Positions 23,016 to 34,397 of a DNA stretch of 64,000 nucleotides are shown in pieces (the stretch's first letter is position 1; each line of letters starts with the position of its first letter). Below the pieces are notes generated by a model, which was not told where the DNA came from, ran no database searches, and saw only the letters and a list, made by a program, of their open reading frames with translations. Made by a program: the position numbers and the translations under genes. Location: assembly GCA_022578605.1 (NCBI GenBank), contig MU394053.1:1260229-1324228 (forward strand), written 5' to 3'. This DNA comes from Camillea tinctor. Its lineage: Eukaryota; Ascomycota; Sordariomycetes; Xylariales; Xylariaceae.

Positions 23016-26000
23016 ATGGCCCGTCCGAGGAAGCGGAAGCATGCAGGTTCCACTAAGGGTATTTCAGAGGATGAACCACCTACCAAGAAAAGCAAAGCGC
23101 AGCCCATTCCACAGGTCCGGCATGCCGTGTTGAACCAATTCTACCCGAATGTATTGACTCTGCGTAATTATGCCATTTCCAGGCTCCCGGCCTCCTCAAG
23201 GATCAGGCGGAGGAAGATAGCAGCTGTTGGGGTCGTGACCAAGTCGTCCGATCCCCCCCCGTCTGAGGTAGAACGTTCTCTCGGTGCCTTGCTTGACACC
23301 ACTCTTGTCGCTGTCCCCGAAGTGTCGCTGAACCGCCAGGAGGACAAGCGGTGGGAGGGCTGGAAGAGCTTCTCCCAAAAGGGGGATGAGTCTTATGTGA
23401 CTCTTTCCAACGGTGTTGCGGGCTTCGCCGAGTCTCAGGCACTAGTAAGAATAGAACCTCTCCCACGTCTCCACCGTAGGCGATGCGGAGATTTAGCTAA
23501 ACTTCCGTAGATTATTGAATATGTCGTGAGGACCCTCTTCGCCAGAGACAAGTCCGGTCGTTGGCCGAAGCACATGCTCTGCGATGGCTACCGTCGTAGT
23601 GGTGCACTGGGACTGCGCGCCATTCGTCCTAACCCTCACGTAGAAGTCTTGCAACGGTCACCATGGCCAGAATTATTGGCGCTGTTAGGAGAATCTGGAG
23701 ACCGGATCATGATCGATCTCCTCCTTGATTGCTCGATTTTTGTATCAGTCAACGGAGGCATAAATAACTTCTGTCAAATCAGCGGTATGTTCTGCTAAAT
23801 CTCGCCAGCCCTGGTTTAGTTCTAATTCAAACCAGGAAAACCACTGTCCGAAATCGATGCTCAAAGCCCTCACTCGAGAGAAGCAGACGCTGCTAAGAAT
23901 CCGTCAGAACTCGTATTTGTTCGGAACCGGATGCTCTATGCTAGGGCTGCTCTCAATGCGCGAGGCATGGTGCAGTTTGGTCTACGGCATATCCGTAAGT
24001 TACGCCAAAAGCCCGTTGTTTATTATTGCTAAGTATCTACATAAGACGTGTTGAACCGGTCTCCTTATCACCACCCCGACGATGATAAAGGGGGCCCAAC
24101 CGAGGAACAGGAACGAAAAGCACGTCAGAATGAGGTTCATACCCTGAGGGTTATGATGTACATGTTTCCACGCCAGTTTGGGCTTCATAATGTATTCACT
24201 TCCAAGGTCAACCTGAAGGAGACTTCACAACGGCTGAAGGATTACACATTACGGGAAGAAGAAATCGCTGAGAAGTTTGGCCGGCTTGGCGACCCCAATG
24301 TTCGAGTTCGTACTCCTAAACGTCTTAGATGTCGTGCGAACGAACTAGTCAGAAGACTTCAGATTCTTCACCAGCGCTGCTCCTATTCAGAACTTCTCCA
24401 ACATTATTGTCCTGTGAGCTTCGTTATTTTCCGTGGATTTGCTATGGTATTTCTAACATAAATAAGGCTCATTCATGTTTCGACAGTCAAGACATCGAGC
24501 CCTCGGGTACTAAGAGTGTCCGCAAGGTCAACAAAAGGTCGAAAACACATCACAATAAAACACCATCGCAGGCACAAGACCTGTCATCTCTCCTGCGAGA
24601 CTATAGGGGTTCTTCTGTCACAGATCTTGCGACTCCACCTACCAAGGTGTCTGCCTTTTGCCAAACAGTTTTGAAAAAGGTTGTACCTAAGGGATTCTGG
24701 GGCAGTGGACCAGTTGCAATTCATAATGAAGAGATATTCCTCCGGAAAGTGAATCGATTCATCTCGCTGAGGCGTTTCGAGGGCATGTCGCTCCATGAAG
24801 TGACGCAAGAGCTCCAAGTAAGTATAGGCTTTCGTCAAGCATAGGATTAACTAACAATATTTAGATTGCCGACATAGACTGGCTCGCTCCACCTTCGCTT
24901 CAAACCAACAAGATGTCCAAGACAGACATGCAGAAACGCATCGAGCTGTTTAACGAATTTTTATATTTCCTCCTCGACTCATTTGTGATACCCCTGATTC
25001 GTAGTAATTTCTATGTCACTGAGTCCAATACCGACAAATACCGGGTCTTCTTCTTTCGGCACGATATCTGGAAAACCCTTGTCGAACCTGCCATGGCGAC
25101 CTTGAAGGGCAAGATGTTCGAGGAAATTAGCCTGAACGATGCCCGTCGTATACTTGACTCTCGTCTTCTTGGATACAGTCAGGTTAGGTTACTTCCCAAA
25201 GGAGCTAACATGAGACCTATCATGAACCTTCGCAAAAGAGCTGCTACAAGAGGCAATCCTAAAGAGTTGGGTCCTGGAATCAATAAGATACTAGCACCAG
25301 CACATACAATACTTTCATTAGAAAAGGTAAGTCCATCCTGTATATATTCACGAGATGGTCTTCTAACCTATGTAGGCTGTAAACCCGAGAAAGCTAGGTT
25401 CAACTATGTTTTCTGTAGGTGACATCTGGAAACGCCTCAAGCCGTTCAAGGCTAGTCTAGGGAACAAACCCCCCAGCCTCTATTTTGCTAAACTAGACGT
25501 TCAAGCGGCTTTCGACACGATACCTCAAGCTGCTATTGTCAGCTTGCTGGACTCGATCCCCCAGCAACACCAATATCGAATTATGAAATATCTTGAAGTT
25601 GCTCCGAATCCAGCGGGTCAAGGAGATGTTAAATCTTCTAAATTTAAGCCGTTAAAAAAGTGGCCGTCAGCAGCCATTGGCAAGCATGATACTTCTAACT
25701 TCCTGCAGCAACTTGAGTCTGGAAAGGCTACTGCCAAACGCAACACTGTGTTTGTTGATCTTTGGAAGAAGTACTACGAAACCGGTGAAATGCTTCAACT
25801 TGTAGCATCTCATATCCAGCAAAACCTCGTCAAGATTGGCAAGAAGTTCTATAAGCAAAAGACGGGTATTCCTCAGGGATCCGTGCTTTCCTCCACGCTC
25901 TGCAATTACTTCTATGCCGACCTTGAAATCCACGTCCTGCCGTTCCTCGACTCTGAAGACAGCTTGCTGCTAAGGCTCATTGATGACTTTCTTCTTATCA

Positions 26001-27097
26001 CGACAGACAGGGGCAAGGCGGTCAGGTTTGTGAAGACAATGCATCAAGGCGTGCCTGAGTACGGTGTCAAGGTAAATCCACGGAAGACCTTGGTTAATTT
26101 CGATCTCACGATCGACGGTCAAAAAGTACCTAAATTAGAGGACGGCAGAGCATTTCCTTATTGTGGGACTACAATAGATTGCAAAACACTGAACATATCC
26201 CGGAACCGGGATAATGAGAAGGGAGCAAGTATGGTTACATATGTGATTCTCTAGATTTAGGATAACCACTAACTGAAATTGCCAGCGATATACGATTCGT
26301 TGACCGTTGAGTTCACCCGGACGCCGGGGCAGACGTTCCAGCGGAAAGTCCTCAGTAAGCCCCTATCTTCCGGAAGTTGGGATTCATAAACAGCGTTATA
26401 GCTCACTGACTGTGTTTTCTCAGATGCTTTCAAGATCCAAAGCCATCTCATGTTCTTCGACACGGCGCTGAACTCGGCAACGACCATGCTGAGCAACATA
26501 TACAGCGCCTTCGTAGAGACCGCCACCAAGATGTGGGCGTACTCCCGCTGCCTGCCGGCGCAGAAACAGCCATCTGCGAGCCTAGTCATCCGTAAGCCCC
26601 AGCTCTCCCTTGGCTAGATAGAGTTCTGACAGATCCATGCTTGGCCCGGCTTGACCTAGCTTGGCTTCTGGGAAGCAAATGGGGTAGTGTGCTAATCTTT
26701 TTCAAGGGACTATCATGAAGCTCGTCGATGCGGCCTATGTGCTGCTCATTAGCAAGACCCGGAAACTCAGGTACCCGGGTTATGTCTGCGACGTCAAGAA
26801 GCACGAAGTATCTTGGTGAGCTTCCTCCATATCCTAGTTTATCCTCTCCCGCCGAGTATACTATTGCTTGATCCTCGTCCTCCCTTCCCTGCCAACCTTC
26901 AATCACTGCTAGCCGTACTGCGAGGAACTCTACTAACATATAAAACAAGGCTTGCGTACAACGCCTTCCACAAGGTTCTATCGCAGAAGCAGTCCAAGTA
27001 CGGCGACACGCTAGGCTGGCTCGGCGTCGAGATGAGAAGGATGGGTTCGCTGAAAGATATTCGGCATGGGCGGGTGCGGCACGTCGTAATGCGATAG
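23016..27097 (+). CDS. tert: Telomerase reverse transcriptase (TERT)
   Basis: Eleven exons: 23016-23444, 23511-23784, 23836-23994, 24046-24413, 24467-24817, 24865-25326, 25376-26228, 26286-26354, 26424-26591, 26707-26815 and 26950-27097, giving 1129 residues. It is the catalytic subunit that copies the telomerase RNA template onto chromosome ends. The basic N-terminus (MARPRKRKHAG) is followed by a CP-like region (about 196-235), the telomerase-specific T motif MFPRQFGLHNVFTS near 323, motif 1 (FYVTES, FFFRHDIW) near 575 and motif 2 near 637. Motif A is KLDVQAAFDTIP with Asp722; motif B is TGIPQGSVLS near 844; motif C is LIDDFLL with Asp884 and Asp885. All three catalytic aspartates are present. 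A complete C-terminal extension follows. No frameshift or internal stop is needed. Start chosen as the first ATG, which opens the typical basic N-terminus. Confidence 0.95.
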
Positions 27098-27467
27098 TAA
27101 ACTAGAATGTGACTCCTATAATATACCTAATTCAATCAAACTCGTCATGGAAATTTACTAGTTTTATTTTAGAGTCATTCTCATTATAAGTGGAGGTTAT
27201 AGTAGTTTAGATCACTGAATTTCATCAAAGAAAATGGGATTCTATATACCATTCCTAGCCCCCCTCCCTTTTCCGTTCTAGGGCTCTAAAAACCAGCCTT
27301 TCTCTATCCATTTTGAATACGCATCTATCTAGCACACGCTAAGATCCTTGTTTCATGCCTACTATGCTCTCCCTCGCTTTACTTTTCTATACCCATTAAT
27401 CTCAGTCGTATAATAACTAAGAACCACCCCCTTCCCCCCTTCCTTTCACGTAACAGAAAATCCGCAT
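27098..27467. other. Short convergent spacer
   Basis: The 3' ends of TERT (plus) and the acyltransferase (minus) face each other across 370 bases. The AT-rich 3' regions must lie here, and their transcripts may overlap. No other feature seen. Confidence 0.6.
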
Positions 27468-29264
27468 TCAAAAAGCCATCCCGCTCTGCAACCACCCCCA
27501 CGGGCCCGGGACCCAGACCCAGGTCGGCGCCGAACCGGGATCGTACCTCAGCACGCGGGTATCGGCGGGGTCCCCGCCGATGCGCGGGGACAGGGGGCGG
27601 AAGACGGACACGGGCAAGGGATCGTAGAGGAACAAGCCGCAGCGCCCGAAGTCGTCGACGAGCATCCAGCTCGTGGCCCACATCCAGAGGAGCACGAAGG
27701 CGAAGTTGCCGGCGCGGCGGGCGGGGCGCGGGAGGTGCTTTACTAGCGGGCGGTGCAGCGCGGCGGCGAGCTGCGCCTGCAGGACGGTGCCGGCCGCAGC
27801 GCAGAGGAAGAAGGCGAGCGGCATGGGCCACCGCGAGGGGGCCACGGTGGTCGCGCTCGCGGCGGCGTGCACGAGGCCCGACTGCAGGAACGCGAGGCTA
27901 GCGCCGACGAGGCGGGTGGAGAGGCGGGAGGTGAGGTACCCCCGGCGCTGGAGCCAGAGGGCCGGGGCGGAGAACCCGAAGCGGAAGGTTTGGTGCCACC
28001 AGGCGCCCCAGAAGCCGGTGAGGCCGCGGTCGAGGACCTGCGCGAAGGAGCCGGTCATGGAGGGGAGGTGGTAGGGGTGCGAGCGGAGGGGGCCGAGAAG
28101 GGGGCGCAGAGGGAAGGCGAGGATCAGGGCCCATACGTTCCAGACTAGGTGCAGCGCGGACAGGATGGCGAAGAAGGAGAGCCCGGTGCGGAGGGCAGAG
28201 AGGGCGAGAGGGGGAAGCGAAGCGAGGGGTGGGGGGAGGGGAATGCGGTCGTGGTTCTCGGGCCCGAGGAGGAAGTACGGGTCTGCTGAGGTGGCGACTA
28301 TGCAGAAGTCGAGCACGAGGTAACTGGGGATGATACTGCCGAAGAACCGGGAGCGGAGCAGCTGCCGTCGCGTAAGCTCGCGGGTGAACCCCTGGCGGCT
28401 CTTGTGGATGCCTGAGGATAGGGGGAGTTGGGTGCCGTCGACGTAGGGGGGCGGCTCATACGGTGGGAGGCAGGGTATTGCCCAATTCCAGCCTAGAGAT
28501 CGGTGTCAGGGGTTAGGCCTAGAGGAGATCCTCTCATAATAGGGGGGTCATGGCTGGATTCTCTCACCTGTCATCCGCACATTAGTAATTAGAGCAAGCA
28601 CCCAGTCAAGGCGCGTCCAAAACGATGCGTCAGTAGGGTATTCCTGCCAGTAGTATTCGTATTCTTGATCCAAGTCCGTGGTGCTAGTAGGTTGGTTTGT
28701 AGGCTGGTCCGAGACAACAGCAGCGGCTTCTTTAGCGTGGGTCTGCCGTTTTCGAGGAATTTTAGATGCTGCTCCTTGGCTATGACCATTAGCTGTAGCA
28801 GTTCCGTCACAACTCTGGACTCGTAAAGCAGATTGAGACGTGCTGTGTCCATTAAGATGTTTTCCAGCAGTCTCGCTCCGTGTCCTCTTCCTAATATGCA
28901 TGCGCTTTGCATCCCACTGAGGCCGTGTCCACACTAGCAAGGCAAAGTTCCAGATGGTGCCCCACGCAGCTATCAATCCTGCTCCGTACGCAGAAGCAAA
29001 ATTCATGCTGGAAACACTCCGGATCATGTGAGCATGAAAAGCTGTCAAGAAGGCAAGGAGTGGCCATCTTGCCCGGTACAACCAGGGCCGGTCCTTGTGT
29101 GGTATGGCTAGATACAGCGCCGGTAGGATCAAGATACCGATGAAGCAGAGAGGTACCACAAAGAGCTTTGTGACCCCGGCTTCCACATCGGCCCAGAACT
29201 TCTCACGGTATATCTGTCGATAGATCGTCCTCAGTGGCACACCATGTTGGCCGGGTTGACCCAT
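27468..29264 (-). CDS. Wax-synthase-domain membrane-bound O-acyltransferase
   Basis: Two exons, 29264-28568 and 28492-27468, joined in phase 1 across a 75-base intron, give 573 residues. The N-terminal half has several hydrophobic segments (about 31-55, 67-82 and 88-112), then a disordered Ser/Gln/basic loop (about 115-195). After the intron comes RTELD-like fungal wax-synthase sequence beginning GWNWAIPCLPPY. Near residue 393 lies FWGAWWHQTFR, matching the conserved W-H-x-x-x-R block of the family, whose His is probably catalytic. More transmembrane stretches follow. Family members transfer acyl groups to alcohols, including acetylation of terpenoids in fungal pathways; the substrate here cannot be read. 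No terpene cyclase or P450 lies nearby, so a cluster role is not supported. Exon 2 is strikingly GC-rich compared with exon 1. Confidence 0.82.
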
Positions 29265-31480
29265 GATACGCTGACTACTAGACCAGCTTTAGCTTTTCGC
29301 CAATGACAAAGGCTCTTGGGGATGAAAAGTTACCGGGACACAGGAAGCTCAAGTCCTGAAGTTTCCTCCCCACATCAGTGGGTGTTTGGTCGGTGAAAGC
29401 AGTAACACTGCGTTGTATATAAGAATGAAGAAACGTTGGGTTGGTAAATGGTGTGTCAGGAGTTGGCCGCTGACCGCTGGAAAATTCGGGGCGATGGCTT
29501 AAGGGGGTTTCCAATTAATAGCAAGCTAAGACAAGCCCAACTCCAAACGAAATAGACCAACCTATACTTTGGAAGAAAAGAAGAAAAGGAAAAGATGTCA
29601 TGAAAAAAAAAGAGAAAGAGAAAAAAAACAAAAAAACATATGATGTTAACGAGCAAATGTAGGACGTTAGATGTCCACGTTCATTAGCCCCACGAGGTTT
29701 TTGAGCTTCATTAGACCCACCAGTGTTGGGTGGTACCCCGTAGTGGCGTCATGATACCTAAGGTAACCCGCTAACTTGAGACCTCGGACTACCTTGGTAG
29801 TACCTTTATGTTGTGTCAGTCTTGTATACCCCTACCGACCTGGTAGTTGGTTATTATAAGACTGACATCAGTAGCACCTATGTAAGCAGGCTGGGTTATG
29901 TAGGCTAACTGAGCCTGGTCCTATTAAAATAAATGGAAGATCCATACTGACATGCAGGCACTCAAGCATCAATACAATTCGAGGTGCCAACGTTAGTTTT
30001 ACTGATATAGTATTGGATTATAGCATCAAAATTACTCATGTCGGATGTAACTCAATTGATGTATACGCACTGCTATAATCAGATTTATACATTAAGTGCC
30101 TACCTAACCTACATAGTAGGTTAGGCTAGGTTAGGTACTTAAGATGTTGATCCTTCAACATTACTTACATGGGCTGTATATGTACCTAGGTAATTTACTA
30201 GCTATATATGCCATCGAGGTAAGGAGTATAGTATAGCGTTTTGACGTTGGTTAAGTTGAATACTACCTAGGTTAGTTAGATAAGCTAGGTACCAGACATT
30301 GATTAATATGGCCAATATATCAATAACAAACTCCTAATTCTTTTGCCCCCGGTGTCTACGTTCCAACTCGAAGGATCACCCCCGCCCATGATACAGTGGG
30401 TTATATATAGATAGATCTCGTCTCTTGATAGCCGAGATGCACTGATCGACCGCTACTAGGATATCAAAACTTGGTTTAGCACGCGGCAATTAGGAATTTA
30501 AGATGACCCCCCTTCTCCCCTCTCGGGAATATGTAGGTTATAGGTTGATGTATGCAATGAAACCCTATTGTACATACACTTGCAGACTTGGTACGGGTAC
30601 CTAACTCATACTTATACACTGATGCTTTTTAAAATCCTCATCGGCATGGTGGTTTGCGTGGGGGTTCTCTTCATGTACATGCATGCATATGTCACTATAC
30701 TATAGTATGGACGATTTATAACCTACATGTAACCTAACTACATCAACGTATCTCACATGACAAGAACCCAAGTCTATCTTTCAAATTTCATTTTTGCCTT
30801 GTTCTTGTCGGACTTCGAACCAGGGGAATATCTAGCCTACCTATCCTATCCAAGCCTACCTAACCTAGTAGCTTGTCGAGAAGATGGAACTGTGATACAG
30901 ACTGGCTGCTATAATGTGATCGATCCAGCCTCATCTTAGACCCCTATCAAATCGATTCATCGGGATACACCAAGTCGCGATGTGGTAACAGTCATTTGAA
31001 CTTGAAATAGGCAAAAGGTATCGAGGGCCAATTCGTGTTCGGCTCACTGTTCAACCATGTGATAGTATAAGTTAGATATCACACAACAGTTTCATCACAC
31101 AACCTATCCAATTTGAGACTATGTCAAGAAACGAAGATAAAGTAAGGTGGTGGTAGCAATTAGAGGTTCGAATCCAAGAAACCGAAAAAGAAAAAAAAAA
31201 CGCCTTTCCACAAGTCCGTGGGTGGTATATCCCTCCTTGCCTATGCAATCCCATGTGTGCCATCATAATATCATATCCCATCGCTTTTCCCATCCCTATA
31301 ACCAACCTGCCAACTTCCCCCCAAACATGTCCCCTCCCTCCCCTCATAAACCCAAGACGTACAAAAAAGAAAAACCATAAATTCATTAACATATCCCAGC
31401 TCCAGTGCCCACCCCCCAACTAACACCCTACCCATCCATTCACCCCATCACCAAACCCCCTCCCCTTCCCTTCCCTTCCC
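29265..31480. other. Intergenic 2.2 kb, no gene seen
   Basis: Upstream of the acyltransferase and downstream of the 191-residue gene. AT-rich, with purine-rich stretches near 29570-29640, TACCTAGGTA at 30183 and variants near 30113-30135 and 30268. A frame at 30757-30939 has no recognisable similarity. Confidence 0.5.
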
Positions 31481-32219
31481 CTACCGCACACACAACCACC
31501 ACACCTCCCTCGCAACCCAGCACCCCAGCACCCCGACCACCAGCGCCGCCGCCGCCAGCCCCAGCAGCACCGCGTTGCGCAGCTCGAACGCGTCGGCCGC
31601 CTCCATCTTGAGCAGCTTCTTCTGCTGGGTGTGGTAGTACCAGCGCTGCTGGTCGCGGCTCGAGCGGCGCATGCCGTCCGCGGGCCGCCTCCTGCTATCC
31701 GCGCTGCCTTTGCCGTCACCGGTCACGCTCCCGTTCTTGGTGTTGGGATGAGTAGGGCTAGGGCTGCCGACCCACTCGTAGGGCTGGAGCTGCGGCCGCG
31801 GGCGGAAGACCAGGGCGTGCAGCCAGACGGGCAGGATGCGGCTGAGGCGGTGTTGTTGTTGTTGCGGATGGGCGTCGTGGCCCCGTGCGCGCTGCTCTTG
31901 GTACCGGGTGTCTACTAGGTAGAGCGAGATGATGAAGGTTATGAAGTTGACGGGTGTCATTATCGTCTGTTTATTCCCCGAAAGGGTGTGCGTTAGCTTT
32001 TGATTCTTCTTTTTTTTTTGAGGAGCGTGGGATTTGATATAGGGGACAGGGCTAAAAGGTTATAGGTAGAGCTTCGTGATGTTGTGATAAGAAAAGGCGG
32101 GAGAGGAGGAAATAAATAACTTGACTTACATCGTAGATCTTCCACTGCGCTACTACAGTCGTATCCTCCGGTCTGTTGGAAGTCCGGACTGGTGTTTTAA
32201 CCGCTGTCGTGGACGCCAT
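31481..32219 (-). CDS. Small membrane protein of unknown function, 191 aa
   Basis: Two exons, 32219-32130 and 31966-31481, joined in phase 0 (KIYD to TIMTPVNF). I do not recognise the family. The N-terminal 30 residues are polar and end in QWKIYD. A first hydrophobic segment (about 33-49, PVNFITFIISLYLV) follows directly after the intron. The middle is hydrophilic, rich in Gln, Arg and Ser, with a basic RRRPADGMRRSSRDQQR stretch. A strong second hydrophobic segment (about 160-185) lies near the C-terminus, which is Arg- and Trp-rich. Both the first ATG and the splice junction look sound, and the coding part is GC-richer than its flanks, which supports a real gene. A two-pass membrane protein is inferred; organelle and partners are unknown. 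Confidence 0.65.
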
Positions 32220-32327
32220 TGTGAATACCACCGCCGACGACGACTATAGCCGGGTGTTTATCTCAGTGACTACTTCGTAGGTGCCCGATAATGAAAAACG
32301 TGTATTTCTTCGATTGAGGATTGTCCG

Positions 32328-32355
<28 letters not shown>
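32328..32355. repeat. AT microsatellite, about 14 units
   Basis: Pure AT dinucleotide run about 110 bases upstream of the 191-residue gene's start codon. Confidence 0.9.
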
Positions 32356-32358
<3 letters not shown>

Positions 32359-32482
32359 ATTATGATATTAAAACGTTAAAGAAGAAGAAACGACATAATC
32401 TCAGTCGCTGATATCGTTGTGGTCGCTGATGCTACTCTCAAGCAATCTGTAAGAGCAAAGCGCACAAGAGAGAAAGCAGAGT

Positions 32483-32502
32483 AGGTTAGGTTAGGTTAGG
32501 TT
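32483..32502. repeat. AGGTT pentamer repeat, 4 copies
   Basis: Four perfect AGGTT units. It resembles telomere repeats at first glance, but the unit is five bases, not six. Confidence 0.85.
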
Positions 32503-33233
32503 GAGGATATAAAAGTAACACAAGATACTTGTGACAAGACTGACAGTTAGGTATTTATTTTACACCTCCGCCTCTCCAGTTTCCTGTTCTTTGTCAACCT
32601 TGTCCATACAAATTGCGTACAAAAAGTTATGTGTGGGACAGATCCTGATCGTCGCCGGAGGGTTGGCCGTCCAAAAATATCATTTATTGGCCACCCCCGC
32701 CATGCCCGTCCTGCCGCCCGTTCCGTAGCTACTCATAGGCCGGATATTCCCTCTTCGTATGTGTAAAGAAAATCCACTTTTTGTCCGCGGACACCTCAGC
32801 CCCCCGTGTCCGCGTAATATTCAACGACTGCGCATTTCCATCCACTCAATCTAGGCCCATCTAGTTAGGCACCTTTAAGTGCTTAGCTCGTAGGGTTGGC
32901 AGTGGCTTGGAACTAATAGATGCTAACAAAGTCGCACAATACGGACCTAAGTAGTTGGCAATGAAGGAAGTTCAAAGTTATAAACAACAACCCTATACAG
33001 TCTCGTACTTACACTACATCTGATAGCATCTTTGCTTTTCATTCGAGTAAGGTGGCATGAATCCATTGGCGCATTTCGCCAGTGTCAGAAAAGAGATGCA
33101 TTTGGCAAAGTGTATATCATTGGTCTTTCCGATATCAATTGTTTGTTACCCCTTTTCCCTTTGGAGACTTGGCGCTCTTTGACTAGGTTACTATTATCTC
33201 GAAGCCATGTATTTTTTTTCCTTTTTAGCAGTT

Positions 33234-34397
33234 TTAGCTACGGGTGTTGGCGATGTCCAGTACCAAGATATCAGAGGCACCGACTTTAGTCAACTGATCC
33301 ATTATCGGGGCGATCTTCTTCTTCTCGACCATCACACTGACAGCGACCCACCCTTCCTCGTCCAAGGTGGTGATCGTTGGGGCGCGTTTCCCGGGCGCAA
33401 TCTTGACAGCCGCTGCAAGAAGGGATCTCTCCACATTGTACTGGCATAGGACATAACGTTGGGCGGTTATGACACCGCGGATGCGGGAAGCAATCAAGTC
33501 GACGAGTTCTGGGTCGCTGGGCTTTCTAGACTTGATCAAGATAGCGCTAGACTCAACAACTGTATCGATGGGTTTCAAACCAGCGGCTTTCATCGTTTCT
33601 CCGGATTCTGATACGGTTAATCGTCGATTCTGATCGGCTATCTTTGGACCCGAGACTTACCAACGAGATCCACAATACCATCTGCAACGCCAAGGGCGCA
33701 AGCAGCCTCGACGCTGCCACTCAGTTCGATGATCGTTGTCCTTAGCTTGTTGGTAAACTTGGCGGGCGGCGCGTCTGTCGAGTCCTGTGCCGTGTCGGCC
33801 TCCAGCTCCAGGTTGGCAAAGTATCTCTGGGCCAAGTGGACGAAACTGGTGCCAATGTTCTTGCCGATCAGATCTTTGGGTGTGCTGTAGGTGCCTTTCT
33901 CAGGCACCTGAACCTGTAGCTTGCAACCGCCGAACCCGAGATCCAGGATGACCTCGCACCCAGAACCGCGGGAGGAATGTTCGCTCTCCTCTTCGGGAGT
34001 GATCTCGCCCGAGAAACGCCGTGCGCGGTGGAGAGCCTGCACGCCCGCATCGTGTTCCTTTACTTGGTCTAATCCCGTAATGCCCAGGTCCACTTGGCCC
34101 TCTCCGACGAAAGTAGGTATATCGGCAGCGGGGAGGAAGATAAGGGCAATTGGGAGGTTCTTGACCAGAGCTATGTCGAGCCGGTTTTCTCTCCTGAATT
34201 GAATGTCGGCGCCTTCGAGGAGGTTAAGCGTTGCCTGGTTGAGTCTACCCTCTGCCCGATGAGTCAGTATACATCGGATCTATGCAACTCGGTGGGCAAG
34301 TCGTAGAGAAGGTGGCAAGCTCACTTTTGGGTACGGCAAACAAAAGTCGACCTTCTAAGCTATTGATAGAGTTTATAATATCAGCCATTGCGTCCAT
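33234..34397 (-). CDS. his1: ATP phosphoribosyltransferase HisG/HIS1
   Basis: Three exons, 34397-34325, 34251-33661 and 33607-33234, give 345 residues. It catalyses the first step of histidine synthesis, joining ATP and PRPP to form phosphoribosyl-ATP in the cytosol. The joined exons read LLFAVPKKGRL, the conserved substrate-binding start. FLPAADIPTFVGEGQVDLGITG and GVADGIVDLVESGETMKAAGL follow, both typical of HisG. The C-terminal regulatory domain (about 240-345) carries the family's MVEKKKIAPIMDQL region and would confer histidine feedback in the long-form enzyme. Start: the first in-frame ATG (34397, MDAMADII) after an in-frame stop; a second ATG at 34388 is an alternative. Intron 1 contains TGACTCA, a possible cross-pathway control site. 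The gene is divergent from the transporter 2.3 kb away. Confidence 0.95.
34260..34266 (-). promoter_or_regulatory. TGACTCA element inside HIS1 intron 1
   Basis: Reading on the gene strand, TACTGACTCATCGGGCAG ends intron 1. TGACTCA equals the known CPC1/GCN4 binding word for amino-acid starvation response, and CTGAC within it also fits the splicing branch site. Binding is inferred only. Confidence 0.3.

Larger units (their letters stand above)
32220..33233. other. Intergenic 1 kb with simple repeats
   Basis: Lies between the 191-residue gene (upstream side) and the HIS1 3' end. Contains a TA microsatellite, an AGGTT pentamer array and AT-rich sequence. No gene seen. Confidence 0.55.

Noticed and set aside
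27673..28148. Long plus-strand frames antisense to the acyltransferase
   Set aside because: Caused by very high GC in exon 2, which removes stop codons in all frames.
31155..31185. Box-B-like GGTTCGAATCC on the plus strand
   Set aside because: Stem bases do not pair and no box A lies at a suitable distance.
32483..32502. Possible interstitial telomere repeat
   Set aside because: The unit is AGGTT (5 bases), not the TTAGGG hexamer.
27468..34397. Secondary-metabolite cluster around the wax-synthase-like gene
   Set aside because: Neighbours are TERT, a small membrane protein and HIS1; no synthase, cyclase, P450 or cluster regulator.
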